Origin: Amycolatopsis balhimycina FH 1894
GTDB lineage: Bacteria > Actinomycetota > Actinomycetes > Mycobacteriales > Pseudonocardiaceae
Direction: 5' to 3'
NCBI RefSeq assembly: GCF_000384295.1
Contig: NZ_KB913037.1
Location: 7,317,533-7,381,532, forward strand
Length of the DNA stretch: 64,000 nt
Of this stretch, positions 49,360 through 58,571 are shown piece by piece. How positions within the stretch are numbered: position 1 is the first letter of the stretch; each line of letters begins with the position of its first letter. Below the pieces are notes generated by a model. That model did not search any database. It was not told the origin of the DNA and saw nothing but the letters and a program-made list of their open reading frames with translations. The translations under genes were made by a program, and so were the position numbers.

Positions 49360-49794
49360 ATGCCGACTCTGCACGACGCGACCGGTCCCGAGCTGACCGC
49401 TGCCCAGCTGCACGAAATCCTCCGCCTGCGCGCCGAAGTCTTCGTCGTGGAGCAGAAGGCCGCGTACCTCGACGTCGACGGCCACGATCTGCGGCCGGAC
49501 ACCCGGCACCTGTGGTTCGAGGAGGACACCGGCGTCACGGCGTACCTGCGGGTCCTGCTCGACCCGGACGGCGTCCGCCGCATCGGCCGCGTGGTCACGG
49601 CCGCGCAGGCGCGCGGCCGGGGCCTGGCGGCCGGGCTGATGGACGCGGCCCTGACGGTCCCCGGCGAGTACGTCCTCGAGGCCCAGACATACGTCCAGGG
49701 CTTCTACGCCCGCTACGGCTTCGTCGCGGAAGGCCCGGAGTACATCGACGAAGACGGAATCCCCCACATTAAAATGCGCCGCCTCCCGCACTAG
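49360..49794 (+). CDS. ElaA-type GNAT acetyltransferase
   Basis: A 144-residue protein: LTAAQLHEILRLRAEVFVVEQKAAYLDVDGHDLRPDTRHLW is the ElaA N-terminus, RIGRVVTAAQARGRGLAAGLM the acetyl-CoA loop, and VLEAQTYVQGFYARYGFVAEGPEYIDEDGIPHIKMRR the C-terminus. Function unknown. ATG 49360 matches the family start. Followed by the 21-bp repeat array. Confidence 0.9.
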   Translation: MPTLHDATGPELTAAQLHEILRLRAEVFVVEQKAAYLDVDGHDLRPDTRHLWFEEDTGVTAYLRVLLDPDGVRRIGRVVTAAQARGRGLAAGLMDAALTVPGEYVLEAQTYVQGFYARYGFVAEGPEYIDEDGIPHIKMRRLPH

Positions 49795-49811
49795 GCCGTG
49801 TCGTCCCCTCA

Positions 49812-49916
49812 ATCACGCGAGTTCCGCGCTCAATCACGCGAGTTCCGCCTTCAATCACGCGAATCCCGCCCCGGATCACGCGAGAACGGCACAGGATCAC
49901 GCGAGCCGACCCTCCG
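49812..49916. repeat. Five 21-bp direct repeats, core ATCACGCGA
   Basis: ATCACGCGA occurs at 49812, 49833, 49854, 49875 and 49896, exactly 21 bp apart. The first two units also share GTTCCGC; the later ones decay outside the core. Exact two-turn spacing puts all cores on one helix face. It lies between the convergent GNAT and bioF genes. Confidence 0.92.
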
Positions 49917-49924
49917 GGTATGGC

Positions 49925-51100
49925 TCAGGCGAGCGCACCCCGCGGCGCCGTCGCGGTGATCACCTTCACCGCACGGTCCACATCGGACTCCGTGAGGTCG
50001 GCCCGCGCGGTCAGCCGCAGCCGCGAGATCCCGTCCGGCACCGACGGCGGCCGGAAGCACCCGACGCGGATGCCCTGTTCGGCACAAGCCGCGGCCCACG
50101 CGACCGCCGCCTCCGCGGACGGCGCCTGGACCGAGATGACGGCGGCGTCCGGCAGGCTCGCCTTCAACCCGGCCGCCTTCAGCGACATCGCCAGGTTGCC
50201 CGCGTTCTCGACCACCTTCTCCGCCAGACCCGGCTCCTCCTTCAGCGCGTGCAACGCGGCCAAGGCGGCCGCGGCGCTCGCGGGCGCCAGAGCGGTGTCG
50301 AAGATGAAGCTGCGAGCCGTGTCCACGAGGTGCTTGATCACGCGACGCGGCCCCACCACCGCGCCGCCCTGGGCGCCGAGGGACTTCGACAGCGTCAACG
50401 TCGTGACGACGTCGGGTGCGCTCGACAGCCCGGCCGCGTGGACCGCGCCCCGGCCACCCTCGCCGAGGACGCCGAAGCCGTGCGCGTCGTCCACCAGCAG
50501 CGCCGCGCCGTGCGAACGGCAGATCCCGGCCAGCTCGCCGAGCGGCGCGAGGTCGCCGTCGACCGAGAACACCGAGTCGGTCACCACCAGCGCCCGCGGC
50601 TTGCGCCGGGTCGCCAGCGCGTGCTCGATCGCCGACGGCGTCGAGTGCGCGACCGCGGCGACGTCGGCCCGCGACAGCCGGCAGCCCTCGATCAGCGACG
50701 CGTGGATGTACTTGTCGGTGACGATCGCGGATTCGGACCCGGACAGCGCCGTCACCGCGCCGAGGTTCGCGGTGAAACCGGAGGAGAACACGAGCGCTGC
50801 CTGCGCGCCGCAGAACCGGGCGAGCTCCAGCTCCAGTTCGGTGTGCAGCTCGGTCGATCCGGTGACCAGCCGGGATCCGGTCGAACCCGCGCCCCAGCGC
50901 AGCGCGGCGGCCGCGGAGGCCCCGGCGACGCGCTTGTCGCGGGCCAGCCCGAGGTAGTCATTGCCCGCCAGGTCCAGCTCGTCGGCCCGGGCCGGACGCG
51001 GCCGCAGCTGCCGCACGAGTCCCGCGTTCGCGCGCTTCTCCGCCTCGATGTCGAGCCAGTCGAAAACCTCGTCGGGCGGGGGCGTCGGCGGCGTAGTCAC
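49925..51100 (-). CDS. bioF: 8-amino-7-oxononanoate synthase
   Basis: A 391-residue alpha-oxoamine synthase condensing pimeloyl-ACP/CoA with alanine in biotin synthesis. GNDYLGLA, GAGSTGSRLVTGSTELHTELE, DKYIHASLIEG, VTDSVFSVDGDLAPL, DDAHGFGVLGEGGRG and the PLP lysine in TLSKSLGAQGGAVVG (about residue 240) are all present. No bioA, bioB or bioD flanks it. Serine-type oxoamine synthases are alternatives but the motifs fit BioF best. Confidence 0.92.
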   Translation of the reverse strand: MTTPPTPPPDEVFDWLDIEAEKRANAGLVRQLRPRPARADELDLAGNDYLGLARDKRVAGASAAAALRWGAGSTGSRLVTGSTELHTELELELARFCGAQAALVFSSGFTANLGAVTALSGSESAIVTDKYIHASLIEGCRLSRADVAAVAHSTPSAIEHALATRRKPRALVVTDSVFSVDGDLAPLGELAGICRSHGAALLVDDAHGFGVLGEGGRGAVHAAGLSSAPDVVTTLTLSKSLGAQGGAVVGPRRVIKHLVDTARSFIFDTALAPASAAAALAALHALKEEPGLAEKVVENAGNLAMSLKAAGLKASLPDAAVISVQAPSAEAAVAWAAACAEQGIRVGCFRPPSVPDGISRLRLTARADLTESDVDRAVKVITATAPRGALA

Positions 51101-51199
51101 GTCCCGCAGTCTCCCATCCGGACTTCGCGCGGCCGCGAAGCGGGCCCGGAAACGCCGGAAGCCCCGGACCAGGCGGTCCGGGGCTTCCGAAGAGGACGA

Positions 51200-52768
51200 T
51201 CAGCTGTCGTAGCCGCGACGCGGGCCACGGCTCGGGCGGCCGTAGCCACCGCCGTTGCCCGACCGGGGCTGACGGCCGCGGCCGCCGAAGCCGCCGGGAC
51301 GGCCTTCGCGGTCGCCGCCGCGGTAACCACCGCGGTCGCCGCCGCGCTCGCCGCCACGGTCACGGTCGCCGCCGGTGTGGCTGCGCTCGCCACCGCGGCT
51401 GTAGCCGCCGCCGCGCTCGCCGCCGCGGTAACCGCCGCCACCGCGACGCGGGCTTTCGCGCCGCCGCTCGACGACCGGCTCGCCGCTGGGCTCCTTGGCG
51501 CCGGTGATGCGGGACAGCTCGGCGTCGCCCGGGCGGACCGTGGTCGACTCGGCGCGCACGCCGGCGCGGTCGGTCAGCCGGCGGACCATCCGGCGCTGGT
51601 CGTTGGTGACCACCGTGACGACGACCCCGGACGCCCCGGCGCGTGCCGTGCGGCCCGCGCGGTGCAGGTAGTCCTTGTGGTCGGCCGCCGGGTCGACGTG
51701 CAGCACCAGCGAGATGTCGTCGACGTGGATGCCGCGAGCCGCGACGTCCGTCGCGACCAGCACCGGGGTGTGGCCTTCCTTGAAGTCGGCGAGGACGCGG
51801 TTGCGCTGTCCCTGCGTCTTCCCACCGTGCAGCGCCGCCGCGTTCACGCCCTGCTCGCGCAGCCGCTCGGCGAGACGGTCGACGTGGTGCTTGGTGCGCA
51901 CGAACATGATCGTGCGGCCCTCGCGGGCGCCGATCTGGACGATGACGTCCTGCTTGTCCTGGTGCGAGACCTGGAGCACGTGGTGGTCCATGGTCGTCAC
52001 GCTGGCGGTCGACGGCGCGACCGAGTGCGTCACCGGGTCGCTCAGGTACTGCTTGACCAGGCGGTTGACGTCACCGTCGAGCGTCGCCGAGAACAGCAGC
52101 CGCTGCCCGCCCGGCGGCGTGAGGTCCATGATCTCGCGGACCTGCGGCATGAAGCCCATGTCCGCCATCTGGTCGGCCTCGTCGAGGGCGATGAAGTTGC
52201 AGTCGCCCAGGTGCGCGGTGCCCTGGCGGACGTGGTCCGACAGCCGGCCCGGCGTGGCGATCAGCAGGTCGACGCCGCGGGACAGCGCGTCGGCCTGGCG
52301 GGCGAAGGCCATGCCGCCGACGGCCGTGCGGCACCACAGGCCGAGCGACTTGGCCAGCGGGGTCAGCGAGTCGGCGACCTGCATGGCCAGCTCGCGGGTC
52401 GGGACGAGGATCAGCGCGCGGGGGCGCTTCGGACGGGCCTTGCCGTCGGCGAGCCGGGCCAGCATGGCCAGGCCGAAGGCGAGGGTCTTGCCGGAGCCGG
52501 TCTGGGCGCGGCCCAGCACGTCGCGGCCGGCCAGGGCGTCCGGGATGGTCGCGGACTGGATCGGGAACGGGCTGTTGATGCCCGCCTCGCTGAGCGCGCG
52601 GAGCAGCGGCTCCGGCAGGCCCAGCTCGGCGAAGGTCTTGGTGGCCACAAGCTCGACCGCGTCGTCGCGCAGCATGTCCCCGCCGGCCGGGCGGGTGCGC
52701 GGCTTGCGGTCGGGACGGCCCGCGTGAGCGGACGTCGAGGAAGGGCCGGAGTTGAACGTGACGGTCAC
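51200..52768 (-). CDS. DEAD-box RNA helicase with RGG tail (RhlE-like)
   Basis: A 522-residue helicase. Q motif FAELGLPEPLLRALSEAGINSPFPIQ, Walker A AQTGSGKT, PTRELA, TPGR, DEAD (ALDEADQMADMGF), SAT, and HRAGRTAR are all intact. The C-terminal 90 residues are Gly/Arg-rich (RGGGGYRGGERGG..., ending GRPSRGPRRGYDS), an RNA-binding tail. GTG 52768 follows GAGAGG. Unwinds RNA duplexes; family members act in ribosome assembly, decay and cold adaptation. Confidence 0.94.
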   Translation of the reverse strand: MTVTFNSGPSSTSAHAGRPDRKPRTRPAGGDMLRDDAVELVATKTFAELGLPEPLLRALSEAGINSPFPIQSATIPDALAGRDVLGRAQTGSGKTLAFGLAMLARLADGKARPKRPRALILVPTRELAMQVADSLTPLAKSLGLWCRTAVGGMAFARQADALSRGVDLLIATPGRLSDHVRQGTAHLGDCNFIALDEADQMADMGFMPQVREIMDLTPPGGQRLLFSATLDGDVNRLVKQYLSDPVTHSVAPSTASVTTMDHHVLQVSHQDKQDVIVQIGAREGRTIMFVRTKHHVDRLAERLREQGVNAAALHGGKTQGQRNRVLADFKEGHTPVLVATDVAARGIHVDDISLVLHVDPAADHKDYLHRAGRTARAGASGVVVTVVTNDQRRMVRRLTDRAGVRAESTTVRPGDAELSRITGAKEPSGEPVVERRRESPRRGGGGYRGGERGGGYSRGGERSHTGGDRDRGGERGGDRGGYRGGDREGRPGGFGGRGRQPRSGNGGGYGRPSRGPRRGYDS

Positions 52769-53093
52769 AAATGCCTCTCGGACGTGGTTCGTCGCAAGGG
52801 AGGCCCGGGCTGCCCGCGCGCAGGCAAGGCAAGATGGTGTGCGATGGGCGTTCACAGGGACGGACCCCGGCACACCGTGTCATCGCTTGCCGACACTGCG
52901 CGCCGCTTGGTTTACGGATCACCGCGAGCCGATCGGTGGCTCTGGAGGCGACGGACACCAACTCATCCACGCCGCCGGTTGCGGTCTGTGCTTACTGTAC
53001 CCGAGCCGGAGCTGGAACTGCTCATCGAGGTCACCGGTTGTGGGCGGCGTCGCAGCCGTGTCGTACGCCACAGCCGCGGCGCCGCCCCCGGAT
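52769..53093 (-). other. 325-bp leader/intergenic region upstream of helicase
   Basis: No convincing gene on either strand. It lies upstream of the helicase and downstream of the RIO kinase, both on the minus strand. A less GC-rich patch near 52905-52925 (GTTTACGGATC on the plus strand) might hold a promoter. A long 5' leader would suit an autoregulated cold-responsive helicase mRNA, but no specific element was recognised. Confidence 0.35.
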
Positions 53094-54059
53094 TCACCCG
53101 ATCCCGGCGGTGGATACCAGCTCTGCCAGCAGTTCTCCGGTATTCGTGACGTGCTCACCGAGGCCGCGGCCGTGGAACCAGCCGGCCAGGTTGCGCACGT
53201 CCCGCGCCAGGAACTCGACACCGCCGGGGTTGGCGACGACGTCGACGACCTGGGGCAGGTCGATCACCATCAGCCGGCCGCGGTGCACCAGCAGGTTGTA
53301 CGCCGAGAGGTCGCCGTGCGCGAGCCCCTCGGAGGCGAGCAGCTCGAGCGCCGCGGTGGCCTGGAACCACAGGTCCTTCAGCTCGCCCGGGTCCGGGCGG
53401 ACCTGGGCCAGGCGGGGTGCGGCCGAGCCGTCGTCCTCGCCGAGGAACTCGAGCAGCAGTTCCGTCCCCTCGCGCTGCACCGGGTACGGGACCGGCGCGC
53501 CGAGCGTCCACAAGCGACTCAGCGCGGCGAACTCCGCGACGGCCCACTGTTCGGCGATGAGGTTGCGGCCGAACGTCGTGCGGTGCTCGATCGCGCGCAT
53601 CTCGCGGGACCGGCGCATCCGCCGTCCTTCGAGGTAGCCCGCGTCGCGGTGGAACAGCTTGTGTTCGTCGCTGCGGTAGCGCTTCGCCGCGAGCAGGGTG
53701 CCGGGAGTGCCGGGCAGGCCCCGCCGCAGCAGGTGGACGTCGGCCTCCTTGCCGGTCTTGAGCACGCCGAGGTCGGTGTCGACTGCGGCGAGCTCGGTGA
53801 CGACCCAGTCCGGCCGGGGGAGCGGGCCGTGCTCGGCGTCGTCCCAGGTGGACCAGCGGTCGGCGCCGTCGGGCAGCAGGCGTTCGGTGTAGGCGTCATC
53901 GCGCAGCTTCGCGAGGCGGACGCGTTCGCCTTCGGTCAGCCGGCCGCTGCGCGTGGGTTCGGGTTCGTCGAGCCGCCCGCGCCGCCGCGAACGCGCTTCG
54001 CGGTGGCGGGACGGTTGTTCGTCGAACAGGTCGGAGTCTTCGAAGTCGTGCTGGCGCAC
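53094..54059 (-). CDS. RIO1-like serine kinase
   Basis: A 321-residue atypical kinase. GVLKTGKEADVHLL is the nucleotide loop, AAKRYR holds the ATP lysine, HGDLSAYNLLVH the catalytic Asp/Asn loop, and VIDLPQVVD the metal-binding Asp. The RIO metal-binding motif IDLPQ is diagnostic. A basic N-terminal tail (SRHREARSRRRGR) precedes it. Bacterial members have unclear roles; the helicase next to it is suggestive since eukaryotic RIO proteins act in ribosome maturation. Confidence 0.9.
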   Translation of the reverse strand: MRQHDFEDSDLFDEQPSRHREARSRRRGRLDEPEPTRSGRLTEGERVRLAKLRDDAYTERLLPDGADRWSTWDDAEHGPLPRPDWVVTELAAVDTDLGVLKTGKEADVHLLRRGLPGTPGTLLAAKRYRSDEHKLFHRDAGYLEGRRMRRSREMRAIEHRTTFGRNLIAEQWAVAEFAALSRLWTLGAPVPYPVQREGTELLLEFLGEDDGSAAPRLAQVRPDPGELKDLWFQATAALELLASEGLAHGDLSAYNLLVHRGRLMVIDLPQVVDVVANPGGVEFLARDVRNLAGWFHGRGLGEHVTNTGELLAELVSTAGIG

Positions 54060-54335
54060 TGGTGGGTTTCTCCTTGGTCAGGGATGCCCCACCGGGCGCG
54101 TGGTCAGCGCCGGGGGGCGAGTGGGTGCGGGCGCGAGAGGGCCCGGACAGTCATCACGTCAGGCACCTCCCTGCTGTGTCGCACACACCGGCTCCCTGCC
54201 GGACGGGTCCAGCTTGCCGGACCGATCCGGGACCGCGCAACCGAATAGCGCGAACGGTCCGTTCGTGACGTTTCCTTGAATTCGGCCCGGCGGCGTGGTC
54301 ACGATGAACGGGCAGGCAGAACTCAGGAGGGGCGG
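54060..54335. other. 276-bp divergent intergenic region
   Basis: Between the RIO kinase and the FAD oxidoreductase. It contains the palindrome at 54251, a second dyad CCGGACCGATCCGG near 54215, and a CTTGAATTCGG patch. No gene seen on either strand. Promoters of both neighbours must lie here. Confidence 0.5.
54251..54265. promoter_or_regulatory. Perfect palindrome CGAACGG-T-CCGTTCG
   Basis: Seven-base arms around one central base, TetR-operator-like in size and style, 70 bp upstream of the FAD oxidoreductase start. No TetR gene adjoins. Confidence 0.45.
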
Positions 54336-55868
54336 ATGAACAGCTACGACGTGGTGATCGTCGGCGGTGGGCACAACGGCCTGGTGGCGGCCGCGTACCT
54401 GGCGCGGGCGGGCCGGTCGGTGCTCGTGCTCGAACGGCGGAGTGAGACCGGTGGCGCCGCCGTCTCGTTCCGCGCGTTCGAGGGCGTGGACGTCCGGCTT
54501 TCGCGCTACTCGTACCTGGTCAGCCTGCTGCCGAAGAAGATCGTGGCCGACCTCGGCCTCGACGTGGAGCTGCGACGGCGCCGGATGTCGTCCTACACCC
54601 CGTCGGGCGGCTCCGGTCTCCTTGTCGACACGGGCGACGCCGGCCGGACGGCGGCGTCGTTCCGGGCGGTCACCGGGTCCACATCGGACTTCTCGGCGTG
54701 GCAGCGGTTCTACGAGCTGACCGGGCGCGTCGCCGGGCGCGCGTTCGGCACGCTCACCGAACCACTGCTGTCCGAAGTGGACTTCCGTGCACGCCTCGGC
54801 GACGCCGAGGCGTGGTCCCTGCTGTTCGAACGGCCGATCGGCGAAGCGCTCATGTCGTGGTTCGGCGACGACACTGTGCGCGGCGTGGTGCTCACCGACG
54901 CGCTGATCGGCACGTTCGCCCCGGCGGACAGCGAGGACCTGCGGCAGAACCGGTGCCTCCTCTACCACGTGATCGGCAACGGCACCGGCGACTGGGACGT
55001 CCCGGTCGGCGGCATGGGCGCGGTCACCCGTTCGCTAGCGGCGGTGGCCGCCGCGGCGGGCGCGCGCCTGGTGACCGATGCGGAGGTGCTCTCGGTCGAC
55101 CCGGACGGCGAGGTGCGCTATCGGCGTGACGACGCCGAACTCGTCGTCCGGGCCGGGCACGTCCTGGCGAACGTCGCGCCGGCGACGCTCGCGCGGCTGC
55201 TGGGCGAAGAACCGGCGGAACGCCCGGAAGGCGCGCAATTGAAGGTGAACATGGTGCTGACGCGGCTGCCGAGGCTGCGTGACCCGGACGTCGACCCGGC
55301 CGAGGCGTTCGGTGGCACCTTCCACGTCAACGAGACCTTCACCCAGCTGGAGGCGGCGTACCGCGAGGCGGCGGCGGGAAGGATCCCCGCGCTGCCGCCG
55401 TGCGAAATCTATTGCCACTCGTTGACGGATCCGTCGATCCTCGGCCCGGCCGAACGCGCGGCCGGCACGCACACGCTCACCCTGTTCGGCCTGCACATGC
55501 CGGCCCGTCTCTTCGAGGGGCGCAACGAGGAGGCACGCGAAGCGGCGTTGAGCGCGACGCTGGCTTCGCTGAACAGCGTGCTGGCCGAGCCGATCGAGGA
55601 CTGCCTGCTGTCCGGGCCGGACGGAAAACCCTGTGTGGAAGCCAAAACCCCGGTGGACCTGGAAGCCGAGCTGGGTCTGCCGGCGGGGCACATCTTCCAC
55701 CGGGACCTCTCCTGGCCCTTCGCGGAGGACCCGGCCCAGGCCGGCCGCTGGGGCGTGGAGACGCCGCACGAGCGCATCCTGCTCTGTGGTGCGGGAGCTG
55801 CGAGAGGAGGTGGTGTAAGCGGTATTCCCGGCCACAACGCGGCTATGGCGGTCCTCGGCGCCGGGTGA
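54336..55868 (+). CDS. CrtI-like FAD-dependent oxidoreductase
   Basis: A 510-residue phytoene-desaturase-like flavoprotein (PYROXD2/NDP class). The FAD loop is VIVGGGHNGLVAAAYLARAG (7-26) with ETGGAA, and the C-terminal FAD part is LLCGAGAARGGGVSGIPGHNAAMAVLG. A textbook AGGAGG lies 7 bp before ATG 54336. No phytoene synthase or other carotenoid gene is near, so carotenoid desaturation is not proved. Confidence 0.87.
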   Translation: MNSYDVVIVGGGHNGLVAAAYLARAGRSVLVLERRSETGGAAVSFRAFEGVDVRLSRYSYLVSLLPKKIVADLGLDVELRRRRMSSYTPSGGSGLLVDTGDAGRTAASFRAVTGSTSDFSAWQRFYELTGRVAGRAFGTLTEPLLSEVDFRARLGDAEAWSLLFERPIGEALMSWFGDDTVRGVVLTDALIGTFAPADSEDLRQNRCLLYHVIGNGTGDWDVPVGGMGAVTRSLAAVAAAAGARLVTDAEVLSVDPDGEVRYRRDDAELVVRAGHVLANVAPATLARLLGEEPAERPEGAQLKVNMVLTRLPRLRDPDVDPAEAFGGTFHVNETFTQLEAAYREAAAGRIPALPPCEIYCHSLTDPSILGPAERAAGTHTLTLFGLHMPARLFEGRNEEAREAALSATLASLNSVLAEPIEDCLLSGPDGKPCVEAKTPVDLEAELGLPAGHIFHRDLSWPFAEDPAQAGRWGVETPHERILLCGAGAARGGGVSGIPGHNAAMAVLGAG

Positions 55869-55874
55869 TCCGGG

Positions 55875-56762
55875 TCAGGCGTCGTGTTCGGTGCACAGAC
55901 ACGCGACGCCCGGCTCGATCCACTCCCGTCCGGCCCACTCCGGGTGGCGCTCGAGGAGCAGCGAACGGACCTCGGCGGTGATTTCGTCCACGCCCATCGC
56001 CGAGTCCCGCCGGTGCCAAGTCTCGTCCCGCAGTTCCCGCAGGTAGTCACGGACGTCGGTGAGCACCGCCCCGCCACCGACCTCTCCGTGCCCGGGGACC
56101 ACCACCTGGTGCCCGGCGGCGGTCAGCCGGTCGAGGACCGCCAGCCAGCCGACGCCCGAGACGTCGGTGTCGTGCGGCGGGAACCACGGGAAGATCGCGA
56201 ACTGCCCGGTCTCGGCCAGGTCGCCGGTGAACAGCACGCCGGCGTCCGGGATCTCGACGACCTGGTCGCCCTTCGTGTGGCCGCGGCCGGTGGGGCGCAG
56301 CCGGACGGTCCGGCCGCCGAGGTCGAGCGCGTACTCGCCGTCGTAGACCACGTCCGGGGTGGGCAGCCGGACGCCCTCGAGGCGGCGGGCGATCGGCTCG
56401 CCCAGGCCGCGGAACATCTCCAGATAACCCGGGCCCTTGGTGACGAGGTCGTCGGCCTGGCCGCGGTTGACCAGGTACGTGGCCTCGCCGGCGAACACCT
56501 GGGCGCCGAACGCGTGCTCCGGGTGGAAGTGCGTCGTGGTCAGGTACAGGCGGCGGCCCTTCGCCACCTCCGACGCGAAGGCGAGCACCTGGGACGCGTT
56601 CGCGGTGCCGATGCCCGTGTCGACGACCAGGACGGCCTCCGTGCCCGCCACCACCCCGATGTTGGGCACCAGGTCGACGCGGTCGTTCGGGATCACCAGC
56701 AGGTCCGGGGCGATCTCCCGGGCGCCGCCGACGTGCACGGCGGGATCGGTCAGTTCGGTCAT
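55875..56762 (-). CDS. MBL-fold metallo-hydrolase with HxHxEH site
   Basis: A 295-residue metallo-beta-lactamase fold protein. The metal motif reads THFHPEHAFG, so the usual Asp of HxHxDH is Glu. Further ligands appear in GRGHTKGD, FTGDLAE and VVPGHGEVGGG. The substitution may alter or weaken the second metal site. N-terminus ALVVDTGIGTANASQ-like (AVLVVDTGIG). Substrate unknown; quinoprotein relay or hydrolase members share this form. Divergent from the LysR gene, 82 bp apart. Confidence 0.85.
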   Translation of the reverse strand: MTELTDPAVHVGGAREIAPDLLVIPNDRVDLVPNIGVVAGTEAVLVVDTGIGTANASQVLAFASEVAKGRRLYLTTTHFHPEHAFGAQVFAGEATYLVNRGQADDLVTKGPGYLEMFRGLGEPIARRLEGVRLPTPDVVYDGEYALDLGGRTVRLRPTGRGHTKGDQVVEIPDAGVLFTGDLAETGQFAIFPWFPPHDTDVSGVGWLAVLDRLTAAGHQVVVPGHGEVGGGAVLTDVRDYLRELRDETWHRRDSAMGVDEITAEVRSLLLERHPEWAGREWIEPGVACLCTEHDA

Positions 56763-56844
56763 GCCCCGATTTCACCGCCGTCCGGCCGCGGCCGTCCAAG
56801 ACCGGTTCGGTGGTGCCGATACCGGGCGAATATCGTCGCCGGTC

Positions 56845-57690
56845 ATGGAGCTGCGCACGCTTCGGTACTTCGTCGCCGTCGCCGAAGAACTCCACTTCGG
56901 CCGGGCCGCCGTGCGGCTGCACATGAGCCAGCCGCCGCTGAGCCGGGCGATCAAGCAGCTGGAGGCCGACGTCGGTGCCGAACTGCTGCTCCGCTCCGCC
57001 GCGGGCGTCACGCTGACCCCGGCTGGGGCGGCGCTGCTGGACGAGGCGCGGACGCTGCTCGACCAGGCCGACCGGGCGCGCGTGCGCGTGGCCGCGGCGG
57101 CGGGCGCGGCCACCCTCACCGTCGGCATCCTGGGCGACGGCGCCGACCCGGGCGCGACGCGGCTCGCCGACGCCTACCGCAGGCGGCACCCGGACGTCGA
57201 AGTCCGCGTCCGCGACGCCGACCTGACCGACCCGACGTGCGGGTTGCGCGCCGGGCTGGTCGACGTCGCCCTGACCCGCGGGCCGTTCGACGAGACCGGT
57301 CTGACGGTGCACCGGCTGCGCACCGATCCGGTGGGCGCGGTGCTGCGCGCCGACGACCCGCTGGCCGGCCGCGACCACCTGGAGCTGGCCGACCTGGCCG
57401 GCCGGCGCTGGTTCCGGTTCCCGGACGGCACCGATCCGCTCTGGCAGTCCTACTGGCACGGCGGCGAACCCCGTGAAGGGCCGGTGGTGCGTGCGGTCCA
57501 GGAATGCCTGCAGGCCGTGCTCTGGAACGGCACGGTCGGGCTGATGCCGCTCGGCCACCGGCCGCCTGGTGAGCTGGTCGTGGTGCCGCTGCTCGACCTG
57601 GCACCGAACCCCGTGGTGGTGGCATGGAAGGCCGCCACCCCGCTGGTGCGGTCGTTCGCCCGGCTCGCGACGGCCGCGTACCGCGGCTGA
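56845..57690 (+). CDS. LysR family regulator
   Basis: A 281-residue LysR protein: MELRTLRYFVAVAEELHFGRAAVRLHMSQPPLSRAIKQLEADVGAELL, the CbbR/CatM-like form, and an effector domain from about 90. Divergent from the MBL hydrolase, the classic layout for LysR and its target. Start fixed by MELRTLRYF. Confidence 0.92.
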   Translation: MELRTLRYFVAVAEELHFGRAAVRLHMSQPPLSRAIKQLEADVGAELLLRSAAGVTLTPAGAALLDEARTLLDQADRARVRVAAAAGAATLTVGILGDGADPGATRLADAYRRRHPDVEVRVRDADLTDPTCGLRAGLVDVALTRGPFDETGLTVHRLRTDPVGAVLRADDPLAGRDHLELADLAGRRWFRFPDGTDPLWQSYWHGGEPREGPVVRAVQECLQAVLWNGTVGLMPLGHRPPGELVVVPLLDLAPNPVVVAWKAATPLVRSFARLATAAYRG

Positions 57691-57733
57691 ACCTTCGGAT
57701 CCGCCGAGACCAGCGAACGAGCGCGAGCACCTC

Positions 57734-57761
57734 TTGAAAACGAACGTTCATTCACTATGCT
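57734..57761 (+). promoter_or_regulatory. Promoter with embedded TetR-like operator
   Basis: TTGAAA (57734-57739), 16-bp spacer, TATGCT (57756-57761). The spacer holds AACGAACGTTCATT with a perfect GAACGTTC core (57742-57749). The expected transcription start falls on the ATG at 57768, so the mRNA should be leaderless. The TetR gene is the second gene of this unit. Confidence 0.65.
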
Positions 57762-57767
57762 GGCCGC

Positions 57768-58571
57768 ATGCGCACTGCCAGCCGCACCGCCGAGCACGTC
57801 GCTCTCTTCCGCGCCCTCGAGACCCGGCGCCGCGACCGGCTCTTCGCCGACGAACACGCCATCCGGTTCCTGTCCGCCCGCTACCGCTGGCTCGTGCTGG
57901 CCGCCAGGGTGCCGCCCCTCGGCCAGGGCATCGCACGGCTCATCGACCACCGCTACCCGGGCGGCCCCCGCACGTCCGCCGTCGCCCGCACCCGGCTGAT
58001 CGACGATCTCCTCGCCGAGGCCGAACCGGAACAGGTCCTCCTGCTCGGCGCCGGCTACGACAGCCGTGCCCACCGCATCCCCGGGATGCCGCCCACTTAC
58101 GAGGTCGATCACCCGGCCACCCAGCGGGCCAAGCGGCAGCACATCTCCCACCGCCCGCACGTCCACTACGTTCCGGTCGATCTGAACTCCGAAAGCCTCG
58201 CCGTGGCCCTCGACGGCATCCCCGCCCGGCGCACCGTGGTCATCTGGGAGGGCGTCACCAACTACCTCACCGAGCAGGCCGTCGATGCGACCCCCCGCGA
58301 CCTGACCACGATTGTGGCTCAGGGCAGCAGGATCATCTTCACCTACGTCGACCGTGCAGCGCTCGGCGCGGACACCGCGTGGCACCGGGAGGTCGAAAAG
58401 GCCGGCGAGCCGTGGACATTCGGCCTCCACCCCGCCGACGTGCCCGGCTACCTGGCCGAACGTGGCCTCGACCTCGAGGGCGACCTGTCCGCGAAGGAAG
58501 CAGCCGCCCGCTACCACCGGGACGAGCCCGCCGCCGGCTTCTACCGGATCGCGTGGGCGGTGGTCCGGTAG
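57768..58571 (+). CDS. LCM-type SAM-dependent methyltransferase
   Basis: A 267-residue methyltransferase of the leucine-carboxyl-methyltransferase-like class. VALFRALETRRRDRLFADEHAIRFL is the conserved N-terminus, VLLLGAGYDSRAHRI motif I, YEVDHPATQRAKR motif II and VIWEGVTNYLTEQAV motif IV. These actinobacterial enzymes often O-methylate polyketides, but no cluster is near. Followed immediately by a TetR gene with no gap. Confidence 0.9.
   Translation: MRTASRTAEHVALFRALETRRRDRLFADEHAIRFLSARYRWLVLAARVPPLGQGIARLIDHRYPGGPRTSAVARTRLIDDLLAEAEPEQVLLLGAGYDSRAHRIPGMPPTYEVDHPATQRAKRQHISHRPHVHYVPVDLNSESLAVALDGIPARRTVVIWEGVTNYLTEQAVDATPRDLTTIVAQGSRIIFTYVDRAALGADTAWHREVEKAGEPWTFGLHPADVPGYLAERGLDLEGDLSAKEAAARYHRDEPAAGFYRIAWAVVR

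Noticed and set aside
49812..49916. Repeat array considered as CRISPR
   Set aside because: Units are 21 bp with no unique spacers of 30 bp or more, and no cas genes are present.
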